Shown here in pieces: positions 40,009 to 50,059 of a stretch of 50,944 nt of DNA (positions are counted from its first letter, which is position 1; each line of letters opens with the position of its first letter). The DNA comes from Flavobacteriaceae bacterium (GTDB lineage: Bacteria > Bacteroidota > Bacteroidia > Flavobacteriales > Flavobacteriaceae), in NCBI GenBank assembly GCA_021647885.1, contig JAKITV010000015.1, positions 1 to 50,944 on the forward strand. The letters run 5' to 3'. Under the pieces are notes generated by a model. The model saw only the letters and a program-made list of their open reading frames with translations. It did not search any database and had not been told where the DNA came from. Both the position numbers and the translations under genes were made by a program.

Positions 40009-41460
40009 TTAAAATTGAAAATAAATAAATGATCGATCCATACTGCTATCATAAAAAAGTAACATCCCTAAAATTACAAGTGCATATGCAACAAATCTAA
40101 TCGCTTTATATTTAAACTTAAATGGGGAACGTTCATCTTTCCTTATACTATACTCGTAAAGTATAAACAAAACGATAAGAACATAATAATCAATCATACG
40201 ATAACCCATAGGATGGTTGTATGTTTCATATGAAAAATTAGTGACAATTTTTTTTATAAATTTAAATGCATCAGTAATAGATTCTGATCTAAAAAATATT
40301 CTCGAAAAAGTTACAATTGAAAAGGTTAATAATACTTGACCAATCTCTGTCAATGATGGTAAAAATGTATTCTCTCCTACAACACTATCTTTATAAATAG
40401 TGTTGCGCCCCATTAAAAACACTGGGATAAAAGCCAAAGCATGAAATGCGCCCCAAAAAACAAATGTCCAATTGGCGCCATGCCAAAAACCACTTATTAA
40501 AAAGATAATACAAATATTCCTGACAGATTTTAGTTTGCTAACTCTAGATCCACCTAGTGGAATATACACATAATGTCTAAACCATGTGGATAGCGATACA
40601 TGCCAACGTTGCCAATACTCGGCAACATTTCTTGAAAATTGAGGAAACTTAAAATTAGACTTCAGCTCAACTCCAAAAAGTTTAGCTGTACCAATTGCAA
40701 TATCAGAATAACCACTAAAATCTCCATATACTTGAAAACTAAATAATGTGACACCTAAAATAAGTGTAGAAGCTGGATATTGTGAATAATTAGAAAAAAT
40801 ATCATCCACAATAGGCCCTAAAGAATCTGCAATAACAACTTTTTTAAATAATCCCCAAAGTATGAGTTTTAGTCCACCTACTGCTTGATCATAACTAAAA
40901 ACTCTTTTTTTTAATATTTGTGATAAAAGATTTGAAGCCCGTTCAATAGGACCTGCAACTAACTGAGGAAAGAAACTGACGAATGTAGCAAATGACAAAA
41001 AATCTGTTGTTGGCTTAAGTTTTTTGTAATAGACATCAAACGAATAAGACATGGTTTGGAACGTGTAAAACGAAATACCAACTGGCAAGATTATTCGTAA
41101 AGTCCATGTGCTTTTTATGGTATACCCAAAAACCGAAAACATGTCTATCCATGAATCGACAAAAAAGTTGTAATACTTAAAAAACCCTAAAAGACCAACA
41201 TTAAAAAAGACACTCACCCATAACCATAGCTTCCGTTTGGATTGTATTGTATTAGAATCAATTTTTTTAGCTACAAAATAATCAACTATTGTGCTTAATA
41301 AAATTAAAGAAAGAAAGCGCCAATCCCACCAAGCATAAAACGTATAACTTGCTAATAAAATAAGTATATTTTGTGCTTTTAAACTTTTTTTAAACACAAA
41401 CCAATAAAGAATATAAACAATGAAAAGAAATATAAAAAACTCTAAAGAATTAAAAATCAT
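40009..41460 (-). CDS. MBOAT family O-acyltransferase (AlgI-like)
   Basis: 483 aa with about ten membrane helices. AlgI-type motifs: ILPVGISFYTFQTMSYSFDV, PQLVAGPIERA, FSGYSDIAIGTAKLFGVEL, EYWQRWHVSLSTWFRHYVYI and the catalytic H327 in LISGFWHGANWTF. It passes acyl groups, generally acetyl, across the inner membrane to a partner such as the SGNH protein at 36545. It is first in the minus-strand decoration block (order MBOAT, carbamoyltransferase, methyltransferase, SGNH). Its promoter lies in the 709-nt gap to the right but no consensus is clear. Confidence 0.94.
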   Translation of the reverse strand: MIFNSLEFFIFLFIVYILYWFVFKKSLKAQNILILLASYTFYAWWDWRFLSLILLSTIVDYFVAKKIDSNTIQSKRKLWLWVSVFFNVGLLGFFKYYNFFVDSWIDMFSVFGYTIKSTWTLRIILPVGISFYTFQTMSYSFDVYYKKLKPTTDFLSFATFVSFFPQLVAGPIERASNLLSQILKKRVFSYDQAVGGLKLILWGLFKKVVIADSLGPIVDDIFSNYSQYPASTLILGVTLFSFQVYGDFSGYSDIAIGTAKLFGVELKSNFKFPQFSRNVAEYWQRWHVSLSTWFRHYVYIPLGGSRVSKLKSVRNICIIFLISGFWHGANWTFVFWGAFHALAFIPVFLMGRNTIYKDSVVGENTFLPSLTEIGQVLLTFSIVTFSRIFFRSESITDAFKFIKKIVTNFSYETYNHPMGYRMIDYYVLIVLFILYEYSIRKDERSPFKFKYKAIRFVAYALVILGMLLFYDSSMDRSFIYFQF

Positions 41461-42153
41461 AAAGAACTGTTATAAAATATTAGGTTAATAGAGATTATTA
41501 TATTTAAACAGTAAACATCTTATAATTTAGTAAGTATATCAAAAATATTCTTTAAATAGTCAAATTATTACTTTAATCTACAAAAAAATATAAAAACACT
41601 AGTGTACAATTAAAGATGCCATAACACTTTGTATTCAATATTAAAGGATAGTGATTAGACTTGTTGACATTATTTTTTTGCTTCAAAAAAGATTTATACT
41701 AAATTTTATAGAACATAAAAAAGTAAACACAAAACTATGCGTATACGATAAAAGTCCAAACTGCTCAGATCCTAAATACCTTACAACCCAAACTCCAACA
41801 AAAAACCCAACCAACACATACGAAGAATTTTTTCGCCAAATAACCAAGAGGTATTAGCAAAGTATTTTTTTAATTCTTACTGACTTAATGCTTTTTAGTT
41901 TTTTAACCATTTCTTAATGACACTTAATGAGTATAGTTGTTATAAATGGGTTATAATTTTAATCTTTCCAATTTAATCCCGATTAATGGACTAATTTACA
42001 ATAATCAATATAAAAAGGGTAAGAAAATTATCGCATTATATAATTTATTTTTTTGCATCAATATTAAGTTAAATCATGTAAACAAACTCAAAGTTTAAGT
42101 AATTATAATAAAGAACTTTAACATACTTTTAAAACTATTTAATATAGATTTAC
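41461..42153. other. Gap between polysaccharide island and copper operon
   Basis: The region is AT-rich and mostly empty. A 68-codon GTG-started frame at 41651-41857 (plus) ends in KNPTNTYEEFFRQITKRY, which looks protein-like, but I recognise no family, it has no start context, and it may be the tail of a lost gene. No repeats of the window's families occur here. Promoters for the MBOAT gene and the copper operon must be inside. Confidence 0.35.
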
Positions 42154-42161
42154 TACATTTG
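42154..42161 (+). promoter_or_regulatory. Probable -7 element of the copper operon
   Basis: TACATTTG fits TAnnTTTG and lies 8 nt before the ATG of the HYC_CC_PP gene, giving an almost leaderless mRNA. No good TTG -33 is present, which suggests activator dependence. Confidence 0.45.
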
Positions 42162-42169
42162 TACTAGAA

Positions 42170-42583
42170 ATGAAAGTACTTTTCAAAAATACAACCTCTT
42201 TTTTTTTAGCGTTTTTAGTGCTATTCTCTACGATGTCATTTACCATTAATGAGCATTATTGTGGAGAAATTTTAGTAGATGTTGCCGTTTTTAAACAAGC
42301 TAAAACTTGTGGAATGGAGATTCAGCAGTCTGAAACAAATTCAGAAAATATTATCACAAATAAAAACTGTTGTAAAAATGAACATATTGTTAAAGAAGGA
42401 CAAAATGAATTAACTATTTCTATTAATTCACTTTCTTTTGATCAGCAATTATTTGTTACTTCTTTTATTTATTCTTATTTAAATCTTTTTGAAGTTAAAG
42501 AAAAAATAACTCCTTTTAGATATTTTTCACCTCCTCTATTTGATAAAGACATACAAGTGCTTTATCAAACTTTCCTTATTTGA
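42170..42583 (+). CDS. HYC_CC_PP family secreted protein
   Basis: 137 aa with a signal peptide (MKVLFKNTTSFFLAFLVLFS) and the three naming motifs: HYC at 29-31, CC at 67-68 and PP at 121-122. With C47 these give four or more thiols plus a His, suited to copper or silver binding in the periplasm; this role is inferred. The family occurs in Bacteroidota, commonly directly upstream of CusA-type pumps as here. It is the first gene of the efflux run, 140 nt before cusA, and ends in YQTFLI with no membrane helix. Confidence 0.88.
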   Translation: MKVLFKNTTSFFLAFLVLFSTMSFTINEHYCGEILVDVAVFKQAKTCGMEIQQSETNSENIITNKNCCKNEHIVKEGQNELTISINSLSFDQQLFVTSFIYSYLNLFEVKEKITPFRYFSPPLFDKDIQVLYQTFLI

Positions 42584-42723
42584 TTTTAAACTTTTTTGGA
42601 CATTATTGCATTGCTTAATTAGGCTTTATTCTTCCTAACAACAATGTAAATACGAACTATAATAACCAATTTATAGGTTCTGCATCAAATTAAAAGTTTA
42701 ATAAAATCAAATAAAGAATACCA

Positions 42724-45700
42724 ATGTTAAACAAAACCATACGCTATTTTCTTGAAAACAAGTTAATAACATTTACATTACTCGCTACTTTTATTATTGG
42801 AGGTATTGTTACGGCACCTTTTAACTGGGAAATTCCTTGGATAGAAAGAAATCCAGTCCCAGTTGATGCCATTCCAGATATAGGTGAAAACCAACAAATT
42901 GTTTTTACCGAATGGATGGGGCAATCCCCTCAAGATATAGAAGATCAAATCACCTATCCACTAACAACTGCTTTGCTTGGAATTCCAAATGTAAAAACAA
43001 TTAGAAGTAATTCTATTTTTGGGCTTTCGAGTATTTATATCATATTTGAAGATGATGTAGATTTTTACTGGAGTAGAACAAGGATACTCGAAAAGTTAAA
43101 CTCCTTACCGCCTGGAACTGTTCCAAATGAAGTAAAACCTGCACTAGGTCCAGACGCAACAGCATTAGGTCAAGTATATTGGTACACTTTAGAAGGGAGA
43201 GATCCAGAAACAGGTAAACCTACAGGTGGTTGGGATCCTCAAGAGCTAAGAACTATTCAAGACTTTTATGTACGCTATTACCTAACTGCTGCTAGTGGCG
43301 TTTCTGAAGTCGCTTCTATTGGTGGTTTTGTAAAAGAGTATCAAATAGAAATTGATCCTAACGCAATGAAAGCCAACAACGTTGATGTTAAGATGATAAT
43401 GAATGCTGTAAAAAACAGTAATCTTGATATTGGTGCGAGAACATTAGAGTTTAATAAAGTCGAATATCTGGTAAGAGGATTAGGGTATATTAAAAATTTA
43501 AGCGATTTAGAAGAAAGTGTTGTTACAGTTAGAGATAACGTTCCTATACGCTTAAAAGATGTGGCTAAAATACAATTTGGTCCTGCAACTCGTAGAGGAG
43601 GACTTGACAAAAGTGGTGTTGAAGCTGTTGGAGGTGTTGTTGTTGCTAGATATGGTGCGAACCCACAAGCAGTGATAAAAAACCTAAAAGATAAAATTGC
43701 TGAAGTTGCTCCTGGATTACCTTCTAAAACATTGGCAGACGGAACCGTTTCAAAAGTAACCATAATCCCTTTTTATGATCGTTCTGGTTTAATCCAAGAA
43801 ACATTAGGAACTTTAGAATCGGCACTTTCACACGAAATATTGATTAGTATTCTGGTTGTCCTTGTTTTAGTATTAAATCTCAGGGCATCCGTATTAATTT
43901 CAAGCATATTACCAGTTGGGGTATTAATGACCTTTATATTAATGAAATATTTTAATGTAGATGCCAATATTGTTGCATTATCTGGTATTGCCATTGCTAT
44001 TGGAGTTATGATTGATGTGGGTATTGTTTTTACCGAAAATATAGTCAGGCATCTCGAGATGCCCGAAAATAAAGGAGTAAGAGGTAAAAAATTAGTTCAA
44101 GTAATATATTTTGCAACGGTTGAGGTTGCTTCGGCTATAATTACTGCACTAGCCACTACTGTTGTAAGTTTCCTACCTGTTTTTGCTATGCAGGCATCTG
44201 AAGGAAAACTATTTAAGCCTCTGGCTTGGACTAAAACATTTGCATTAATCTCTGCACTATTTATTGGGATTATGTTTATTCCGGCTTTAGCACAAGTAAT
44301 GTTTTCCATTAAACTTGATAAAAAAAGGACAAGCAGAATATTTAATAGTGTTTTAATTGGTTTTGGCCTTGTTTTCCTATTTGTATATGGAAGCGTAATA
44401 GCCGTTGCATTAATTGCTTTTGGTGTAAATAATTTATTAACACAAGTTCCTGAAAAAAGTTTCCTTAAAGGAAAAATAAAATTACCATATTCCGATAAAG
44501 TTGCCAACTATATTAACATAGCTATTACCATAATAATATTAGTGTACTTCTTAACTATCGAATGGATGCCTCTAGGTGCTTCAAACTCAACATTTGTCAA
44601 CTTTATTTTTGTAATAATTGTAATTGGTGTGGTTTTAGGAGCCTTGATGACAATAGTATATTTTTATAAAACCCTTCTGGTTTGGTGCTTGGATAACAAG
44701 TGGAAGTTTTTATCCATCCCAATTATTGTCGTTTTCTTTGGGGCAACTATTTGGTTAGGATTTGCTAAAGTTTTTGGGTTTATGCCAAATTTTGCAAAAG
44801 ATAATGTAGCATGGAATAGTTTAGAAAAAACATTCCCAGGATTGGGTAATGAATTTATGCCAGCTTTAAATGAAGGTTCGTTTTTATTAATGCCAACTAC
44901 AATGCCACACTCTGGTATTGCAGAAAATATGGAGGTTATTGCAAGTATTAATAAACACTTGAATTCTATACCAGAAGTAGCATCGTCCGTAGGGAAATGG
45001 GGACGTGTAAATTCAGCTTTAGATCCTGCACCAACATCTATGTTTGAAAACACCATTAATTATATTCCTGAATATATTTTAGATGAAGATGGGCGTAGGG
45101 TAAGATTTAAAGTAAATAACGATGAAGCTTTTGTTTTAAAAGATGGCACTACCTATAAATATGGCGAAGATGATTTTAGAAAAATAACCGAAGAAGAACT
45201 CATTATCGATGATGACGGTGAAAATTTTAGGCAATGGCGAGAAAAAATTAGAAAACCCGATGATATTTGGAAAGAAATTGTAAAACACTCTAAATTTCCA
45301 GGGCTAACCTCTGCACCCAAGCTACAACCTATTCAAACACGTTTAATAATGTTGGCTACTGGTATGCGAGCACCAATGGGTATAAAAGTTTTTGGTCCAA
45401 CTTTAGAAATTATTGAAAAAGTAGGATATGAATTAGAGACTATTTTAAAAGAAGTTCCTAGTATAGAACCTACAACCGTTTTTGCCGATAGAGTGGTTGG
45501 TAAACCTTACTTAGAAATAAAGTTAAACCGTCAAGCAATGTCTAGATATGGATTAACCATTAAAGACATGCAAATGCAACTATCAGTTGCCATAGGCGGT
45601 AAACAGTTAACTACCACAGTTGAAGGCCGAGAACGTTTTCCTGTTCGTGTACGTTATGCCAGAGAGTTTAGAGACAATCCTGATGATATTAAAAAAATAT

Positions 45701-46563
45701 TGATACCAACGCCTGCTGGAGTTCAGGTTGAGTTAGGTGAACTGGCATCAATAGAATATGTAAGAGGACCACAAGTAATTAAAAGTGAAGACACCTTTTT
45801 AACAGGCTATGTGATTTTTGATATGAAAGAAGGCAATGCCGAAACCAATGTAGTAGAAGATGCACAAGCACTTATTAAAGAAAAAATGGATAGTGGAGAG
45901 TTTAAATTACCTGATGGTGTCACCTATCGTTTTACAGGAAATTATGAAAATCAAATTAGAGCATCTAAACGCTTAATGCTTGTAGTACCCATTTCATTAA
46001 TAATGATTCTACTAATTTTATATTTCCAATTCAAATCATTAATACCTTCATTAATGATATTCTCAGGAATATTTGTAGCATTTGCTGGTGGATTTATTAT
46101 GATTTGGTTATACGGACAAGGCTGGTTCTTAAATTTTAATGCCGCAGGAGTAGATATGCGAGATTTGTTTCAGTTACATACCATAAATTTAAGTGTCGCC
46201 GTTTGGGTAGGGTTTATAGCCTTATTTGGCATTGCCACAGATGATGGTGTTATTATGGGAACCTATTTAACTCAAGTTTTTGATGAAAAGAAACCTAGCA
46301 CAGTTAAGGAGATTCGAACTTCAGTAATAACAGCAGGTTCCAAGAGGGTTCGCCCAGCAATGATGACCGCTGCAACTGCCATTATCGCCCTAATTCCTGT
46401 TTTAACAGCAACAGGTAAAGGTGCCGATGTAGTAATACCTATGGCAATACCCACTTTTGGCGGAATGCTTTTACAGGTAATGACCATGTTTGTTGTACCT
46501 GTTTTATACAGTATGTGGAAAGAGAAAAATTTAAAAAAGCAACTAAAACAATTAAAAGCGTAA
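42724..46563 (+). CDS. cusA: CusA/CzcA family heavy-metal efflux RND pump
   Basis: Inner-membrane proton-driven pump that exports monovalent copper or silver from the periplasm through a tripartite channel. 1279 aa with 12 helices in two halves. Markers: TEWMGQSPQDIEDQITYPLT in the first porter domain, GVMIDVGIVFTEN around residue 430 with the proton-relay Asp, GLGNEFMPALNEGSFLLMPTT, MRAPMGIKVFGP and ATDDGVIMGTYL. Two Met residues in TGMRAPMG lie where CusA has metal-handling Met. An acidic loop (about 779-860) enlarges the periplasmic part. It is followed after 4 nt by the TolC-type gene and then the adaptor, giving the order CusA-C-B. The Cu/Ag assignment rests on context (adaptor metal domain, HYC_CC_PP). 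Confidence 0.95.
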   Translation: MLNKTIRYFLENKLITFTLLATFIIGGIVTAPFNWEIPWIERNPVPVDAIPDIGENQQIVFTEWMGQSPQDIEDQITYPLTTALLGIPNVKTIRSNSIFGLSSIYIIFEDDVDFYWSRTRILEKLNSLPPGTVPNEVKPALGPDATALGQVYWYTLEGRDPETGKPTGGWDPQELRTIQDFYVRYYLTAASGVSEVASIGGFVKEYQIEIDPNAMKANNVDVKMIMNAVKNSNLDIGARTLEFNKVEYLVRGLGYIKNLSDLEESVVTVRDNVPIRLKDVAKIQFGPATRRGGLDKSGVEAVGGVVVARYGANPQAVIKNLKDKIAEVAPGLPSKTLADGTVSKVTIIPFYDRSGLIQETLGTLESALSHEILISILVVLVLVLNLRASVLISSILPVGVLMTFILMKYFNVDANIVALSGIAIAIGVMIDVGIVFTENIVRHLEMPENKGVRGKKLVQVIYFATVEVASAIITALATTVVSFLPVFAMQASEGKLFKPLAWTKTFALISALFIGIMFIPALAQVMFSIKLDKKRTSRIFNSVLIGFGLVFLFVYGSVIAVALIAFGVNNLLTQVPEKSFLKGKIKLPYSDKVANYINIAITIIILVYFLTIEWMPLGASNSTFVNFIFVIIVIGVVLGALMTIVYFYKTLLVWCLDNKWKFLSIPIIVVFFGATIWLGFAKVFGFMPNFAKDNVAWNSLEKTFPGLGNEFMPALNEGSFLLMPTTMPHSGIAENMEVIASINKHLNSIPEVASSVGKWGRVNSALDPAPTSMFENTINYIPEYILDEDGRRVRFKVNNDEAFVLKDGTTYKYGEDDFRKITEEELIIDDDGENFRQWREKIRKPDDIWKEIVKHSKFPGLTSAPKLQPIQTRLIMLATGMRAPMGIKVFGPTLEIIEKVGYELETILKEVPSIEPTTVFADRVVGKPYLEIKLNRQAMSRYGLTIKDMQMQLSVAIGGKQLTTTVEGRERFPVRVRYAREFRDNPDDIKKILIPTPAGVQVELGELASIEYVRGPQVIKSEDTFLTGYVIFDMKEGNAETNVVEDAQALIKEKMDSGEFKLPDGVTYRFTGNYENQIRASKRLMLVVPISLIMILLILYFQFKSLIPSLMIFSGIFVAFAGGFIMIWLYGQGWFLNFNAAGVDMRDLFQLHTINLSVAVWVGFIALFGIATDDGVIMGTYLTQVFDEKKPSTVKEIRTSVITAGSKRVRPAMMTAATAIIALIPVLTATGKGADVVIPMAIPTFGGMLLQVMTMFVVPVLYSMWKEKNLKKQLKQLKA

Positions 46564-46567
46564 ACTG

Positions 46568-47824
46568 ATGAATATCAAAATAAAAATATATGTTCTCTTA
46601 ACCTTCATTTTAGGTTTCTCACTACAAAGTTTTAGCCAAGAAGGAAGGGAATATTTAGACAACTATTTAGAAACAGCTGCCGAGAATAATCCTGGACTAA
46701 AAGCAAAGTTCAGTGATTACATGGCAGCCATGGAAAAAGTGCCACAAGTAGGCACATTACCAGATCCAAGTTTTGCTTTTGGGTATTTTATTCAACCTGT
46801 CGAAACTAGAGTAGGTCCACAAAATTGGAGATTTAATTTAGCACAAAGCTTTCCTTGGTTTGGTCTATTAAGTGCAAAAGAAGATGTTGCTACCGAAATG
46901 GCTAATGCAAAGTATGAAGTATTTGAAAACACTAAATCAAATCTTTTCTTTGAAATAAAAACAGCATATTACAATTATTACTTTATTGAAAAAGCCATTG
47001 AAATAACTCAAGAAAACATTCTAATCCTTGAAGTTTTTAAACGCTTATCATTAGTTAAAATTGAAGCTGGTAAAGCATCAATAGTAGATGAGTTACGTGT
47101 AGAGTTAGAGTTGAACGATTTAAGAAATCAACTAGCATTACTTTCAGACACAAAAACCGTGTTACAGGTTAAGTTTAATAACTTATTAAATGTAAAAACC
47201 TCTGAGGTAATTAATGTCCCTGAAACGTTATGGCAAGATGAATTATCCATTGATAAACAAGCTGTTTTAGATAAAATTTATAACTCAAATCACGAACTAA
47301 AAAGTATAGAGCATAAACTTAATGCGTTCGTGAATCAAGTGGTCGTAGCAAAAAAAGAAGGCTTGCCAAAATTTAATATTGGTCTTGGTTATACTATTGT
47401 TAGTAAAAATTCTGGATCTTCATTTTCTGATAATGGCAGAGATGCATTTTTATTTCCTTCCATAGGGATTAAAATACCGTTATATCGAAATAAATATAAA
47501 GCACTTATAAAAGAGGCTAAATATTTACAAGAAGCTGAACTATCGAAAAAAGAAGACAAGCAAAATACATTAACTACCGTATATGAAAATACATTTAAAA
47601 ATTTTAGTGATAGTGACAGACGTATATTATTAAACCAAAAACAATCTGAAATTGCTAGAAAAGTATTGGATGTTCTAATAATCTCCTACTCTACTGATTC
47701 TAAAGATTTTGAAGAGGTTTTACGTATAGAGCGTCAATTATTAAAATATAGATTAGCATATCAAAAAGCATTAACTGATAAAAATGCAGCAACTGCATTT
47801 GTTGAATATTTAATAGGAAATTAA
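46568..47824 (+). CDS. TolC family outer membrane channel (CusC-like)
   Basis: 418-aa outer-membrane efflux protein with signal peptide (MNIKIKIYVLLTFILGFSLQSFSQ) and two OEP repeats: ENNPGLKAKFSDYMAAMEKV, PQVGTLPDPSFAFGYFIQPV and later ISYSTDSKDFEEVLRIERQLL. It forms the exit duct for the CusA pump. It starts 4 nt after cusA and ends 10 nt before the adaptor gene. No lipobox, unlike some CusC. Confidence 0.92.
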   Translation: MNIKIKIYVLLTFILGFSLQSFSQEGREYLDNYLETAAENNPGLKAKFSDYMAAMEKVPQVGTLPDPSFAFGYFIQPVETRVGPQNWRFNLAQSFPWFGLLSAKEDVATEMANAKYEVFENTKSNLFFEIKTAYYNYYFIEKAIEITQENILILEVFKRLSLVKIEAGKASIVDELRVELELNDLRNQLALLSDTKTVLQVKFNNLLNVKTSEVINVPETLWQDELSIDKQAVLDKIYNSNHELKSIEHKLNAFVNQVVVAKKEGLPKFNIGLGYTIVSKNSGSSFSDNGRDAFLFPSIGIKIPLYRNKYKALIKEAKYLQEAELSKKEDKQNTLTTVYENTFKNFSDSDRRILLNQKQSEIARKVLDVLIISYSTDSKDFEEVLRIERQLLKYRLAYQKALTDKNAATAFVEYLIGN

Positions 47825-47834
47825 AAAATATAAA

Positions 47835-49658
47835 ATGAAAAAATATAAAAATTACATTATAGGAGCTGGTATTTTAATTCTCGGAATTATATTAGGCAAT
47901 ATCTTTTCAGGTGGAAATTCAGAAGTAACAACTAAAAATGGTGAACATGAATATGTTCAAGATCCTGTATCTAAAATCTGGACTTGTTCTATGCATCCGC
48001 AAATAAGAATGGACAAACCTGGAGACTGTCCAATTTGTGGTATGGAGCTTATTCCATTAGAAGGAACAAGCAACACTTCAGAAAATATAGCTTCAAATGA
48101 AATTGTAATGACTGAAGAAGCAATACAACTGGCAAATATTCAAACATCTATTGTAACCAAGTCCAATGCAAACAAAGAAATTCGTTTACTAGGTAGAGTA
48201 AAACCTGATGAAAGAAGATTGTATTCTCAAGTATCACATATTCCAGGACGAATAGAGCGTTTGTATATTAATTTCACTGGTGAAAAAGTATATCAAGGTC
48301 AAAAAATAGTACGCTTATATTCACCTGATTTAGTTACAGCACAAAAAGAACTTTTTGAAGCCATTAGATCTAAAGACATATACCCACAACTATATACTGC
48401 AACTCGTAATAAACTAAAACTTTGGAAACTTACCGACAAACAAATTGATGCTATTGAAAAATCGGGAGTGGTAAATGAGCAAGTAGATATTTACTCAGAT
48501 TATTCAGGCTATGTCATGAAGCGCAATGTTGAACTAGGCGACCATATAATGGCTGGAGGTAATTTATTTGACATTGCAAATTTAAATACTGTTTGGGTAA
48601 TGTTTGAAGCTTATGAATCTGATATTCCTTGGATTCATATTAACGATGAAGTTGAGTTTACCATACAAGCCATTCCAGGTAAAACATATAAAGGAAAAGT
48701 TACTTATGTAGACCCTTTTGTATCCTCAAATACAAGAGTTGCCAAAGTAAGAGTTGAACTAAAAAACCCTTCCAACAAGCTCTTGCCTGAAATGTATGCG
48801 ACAGGTATCATTAAAGCAAGTTTAACCAATGTAAAAGATGCCATAATGATTCCTAAATCAGCAGCACTTTGGACTGGCAAAAGAGCTGTTGTATATGTAA
48901 AAGTACCTCACGAAAAAATAATTTCATTTGTGTATAGAGAAATTATTCTAGGCGAAGATTTAGGTGATTTTTACATCGTAAAAAATGGCTTAAAAGAAGG
49001 TGAAATTATAGCTACAAATGGCGTGTTTAGAATTGATGCCTCTGCGCAATTATTAGGGCAAAAAAGCATGATGAACCCAGAAGGAGGAAAAGTAAGTACA
49101 GGTGGACATGAAGGTATGGATATGGATGGAGATAACGAGAGTGATTTGAAAAATACTGAAAACGAAGACATGAGCAATATGGTTATGATAGACAAATCTA
49201 AAATCGATAAAAAATTCAAACAACAAATAGGAAAAGTTGTCACTGAATATATAAAACTAAAAGATGCATTTACTGATGATAATACAACATTGGCACAAAA
49301 AGAAGCGAGAAATGTGAAAAACTCATTAGAGAATGTAGATATGCTTTTACTACTTGGAGACTCACACAATGTTTGGATGAAAGCACTAAAACCTATAAAA
49401 GAAGCTGCTACCAAAATTCAAAACTCAAAAGAGATAGGAACACAAAGAAATGCCTTTTTAATTTTAAGCAAAAACTTATCAGATGTTATAAATACTTTAG
49501 GTATTGAAACCGAAAATGGACAAGCCCTTTACCTAGAGTTTTGCTCTATGGCAGATAATAACAAAGGAGGGTTTTGGTTAAGTTATGATAAGGAAATTAA
49601 AAATCCATTTTTTGGCAAAGCAATGCTTACCTGTGGAGAAGTAAAAGCAACATATTAA
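47835..49658 (+). CDS. cusB: CusB-type periplasmic adaptor with metal-binding and DUF3347 domains
   Basis: Membrane-fusion protein of the pump, 607 aa. An N-terminal membrane anchor (about 8-25) is followed by a heavy-metal-binding domain with C51-S-M-H54-P and C65-P-I-C68-G-M, then the hairpin/lipoyl and barrel parts (about 110-400: IPGRIERLYINFTGEKVYQG and YSGYVMKRNVELGDHIMAGG), a Met/His/Asp-rich linker (GGHEGMDMDGD) and a C-terminal DUF3347 (about 450-607) with FCSMADNNKGGFWLS and ending in TCGE. The metal domain probably hands copper to CusA. The same DUF3347 module occurs alone at 50060-50683. Confidence 0.95.
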   Translation: MKKYKNYIIGAGILILGIILGNIFSGGNSEVTTKNGEHEYVQDPVSKIWTCSMHPQIRMDKPGDCPICGMELIPLEGTSNTSENIASNEIVMTEEAIQLANIQTSIVTKSNANKEIRLLGRVKPDERRLYSQVSHIPGRIERLYINFTGEKVYQGQKIVRLYSPDLVTAQKELFEAIRSKDIYPQLYTATRNKLKLWKLTDKQIDAIEKSGVVNEQVDIYSDYSGYVMKRNVELGDHIMAGGNLFDIANLNTVWVMFEAYESDIPWIHINDEVEFTIQAIPGKTYKGKVTYVDPFVSSNTRVAKVRVELKNPSNKLLPEMYATGIIKASLTNVKDAIMIPKSAALWTGKRAVVYVKVPHEKIISFVYREIILGEDLGDFYIVKNGLKEGEIIATNGVFRIDASAQLLGQKSMMNPEGGKVSTGGHEGMDMDGDNESDLKNTENEDMSNMVMIDKSKIDKKFKQQIGKVVTEYIKLKDAFTDDNTTLAQKEARNVKNSLENVDMLLLLGDSHNVWMKALKPIKEAATKIQNSKEIGTQRNAFLILSKNLSDVINTLGIETENGQALYLEFCSMADNNKGGFWLSYDKEIKNPFFGKAMLTCGEVKATY

Positions 49659-49676
49659 CTTATAAATAATTTCGTC

Positions 49677-49991
49677 ATGAAAGAAATAAAAGCATTTATA
49701 CGACCAAAAAAGCTAATTGAAGTAGCTAAAAATCTCAAAAAAGAAAAATTCTGCTGTTTTACAGTTTTTGAAGGTGAAGGTATGGGAGATTATACAGATC
49801 CCAACACTAGATTTCCAAGCTTAAAATTTCCTTTTTTACATAACAAAGTTATTAAAATAGAACTTGTATGTAATAAAGAAGATGTAGATAGTATTGTGAA
49901 AATAATAAAAGAACATGCTCAAACTGGTGAAAAAGGAGACGGATTAATCTGTATAAGTAACGTAGAACAAAGAATAAGGATTAGAGATTAA
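49677..49991 (+). CDS. PII-like (GlnB superfamily) protein of the metal-efflux type
   Basis: 104-aa ferredoxin-like trimer fold: MKEIKAFIRPKKLIEVAKNL, GEGMGDYTDPNTR as the T-loop region, KVIKIELVCNKEDVDSIVKI and GDGLICISNVEQRIRIR. The usual uridylylated Tyr of GlnB is not seen in this short T-loop, so it is not the nitrogen-signalling PII. PII-like proteins of a separate group are known beside heavy-metal efflux operons, with unknown ligand. It begins 18 nt after cusB, in the same transcript, and no amtB or glnA is near. Confidence 0.85.
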   Translation: MKEIKAFIRPKKLIEVAKNLKKEKFCCFTVFEGEGMGDYTDPNTRFPSLKFPFLHNKVIKIELVCNKEDVDSIVKIIKEHAQTGEKGDGLICISNVEQRIRIRD

Positions 49992-50059
49992 ATACTGTCC
50001 TACTCTTTGTATTATAGAAATAAGAACACTAAACAAATATTAATATAAAAACTAAAATA

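Noticed and set aside
41651-41857. 68-codon frame in the gap before the copper operon
   Set aside because: GTG start, no start context and no family; kept only as a possible remnant in the gap entry.
43341-46487. Long antisense frames inside cusA
   Set aside because: They mirror the codon pattern of cusA, have no start context and resemble no protein.
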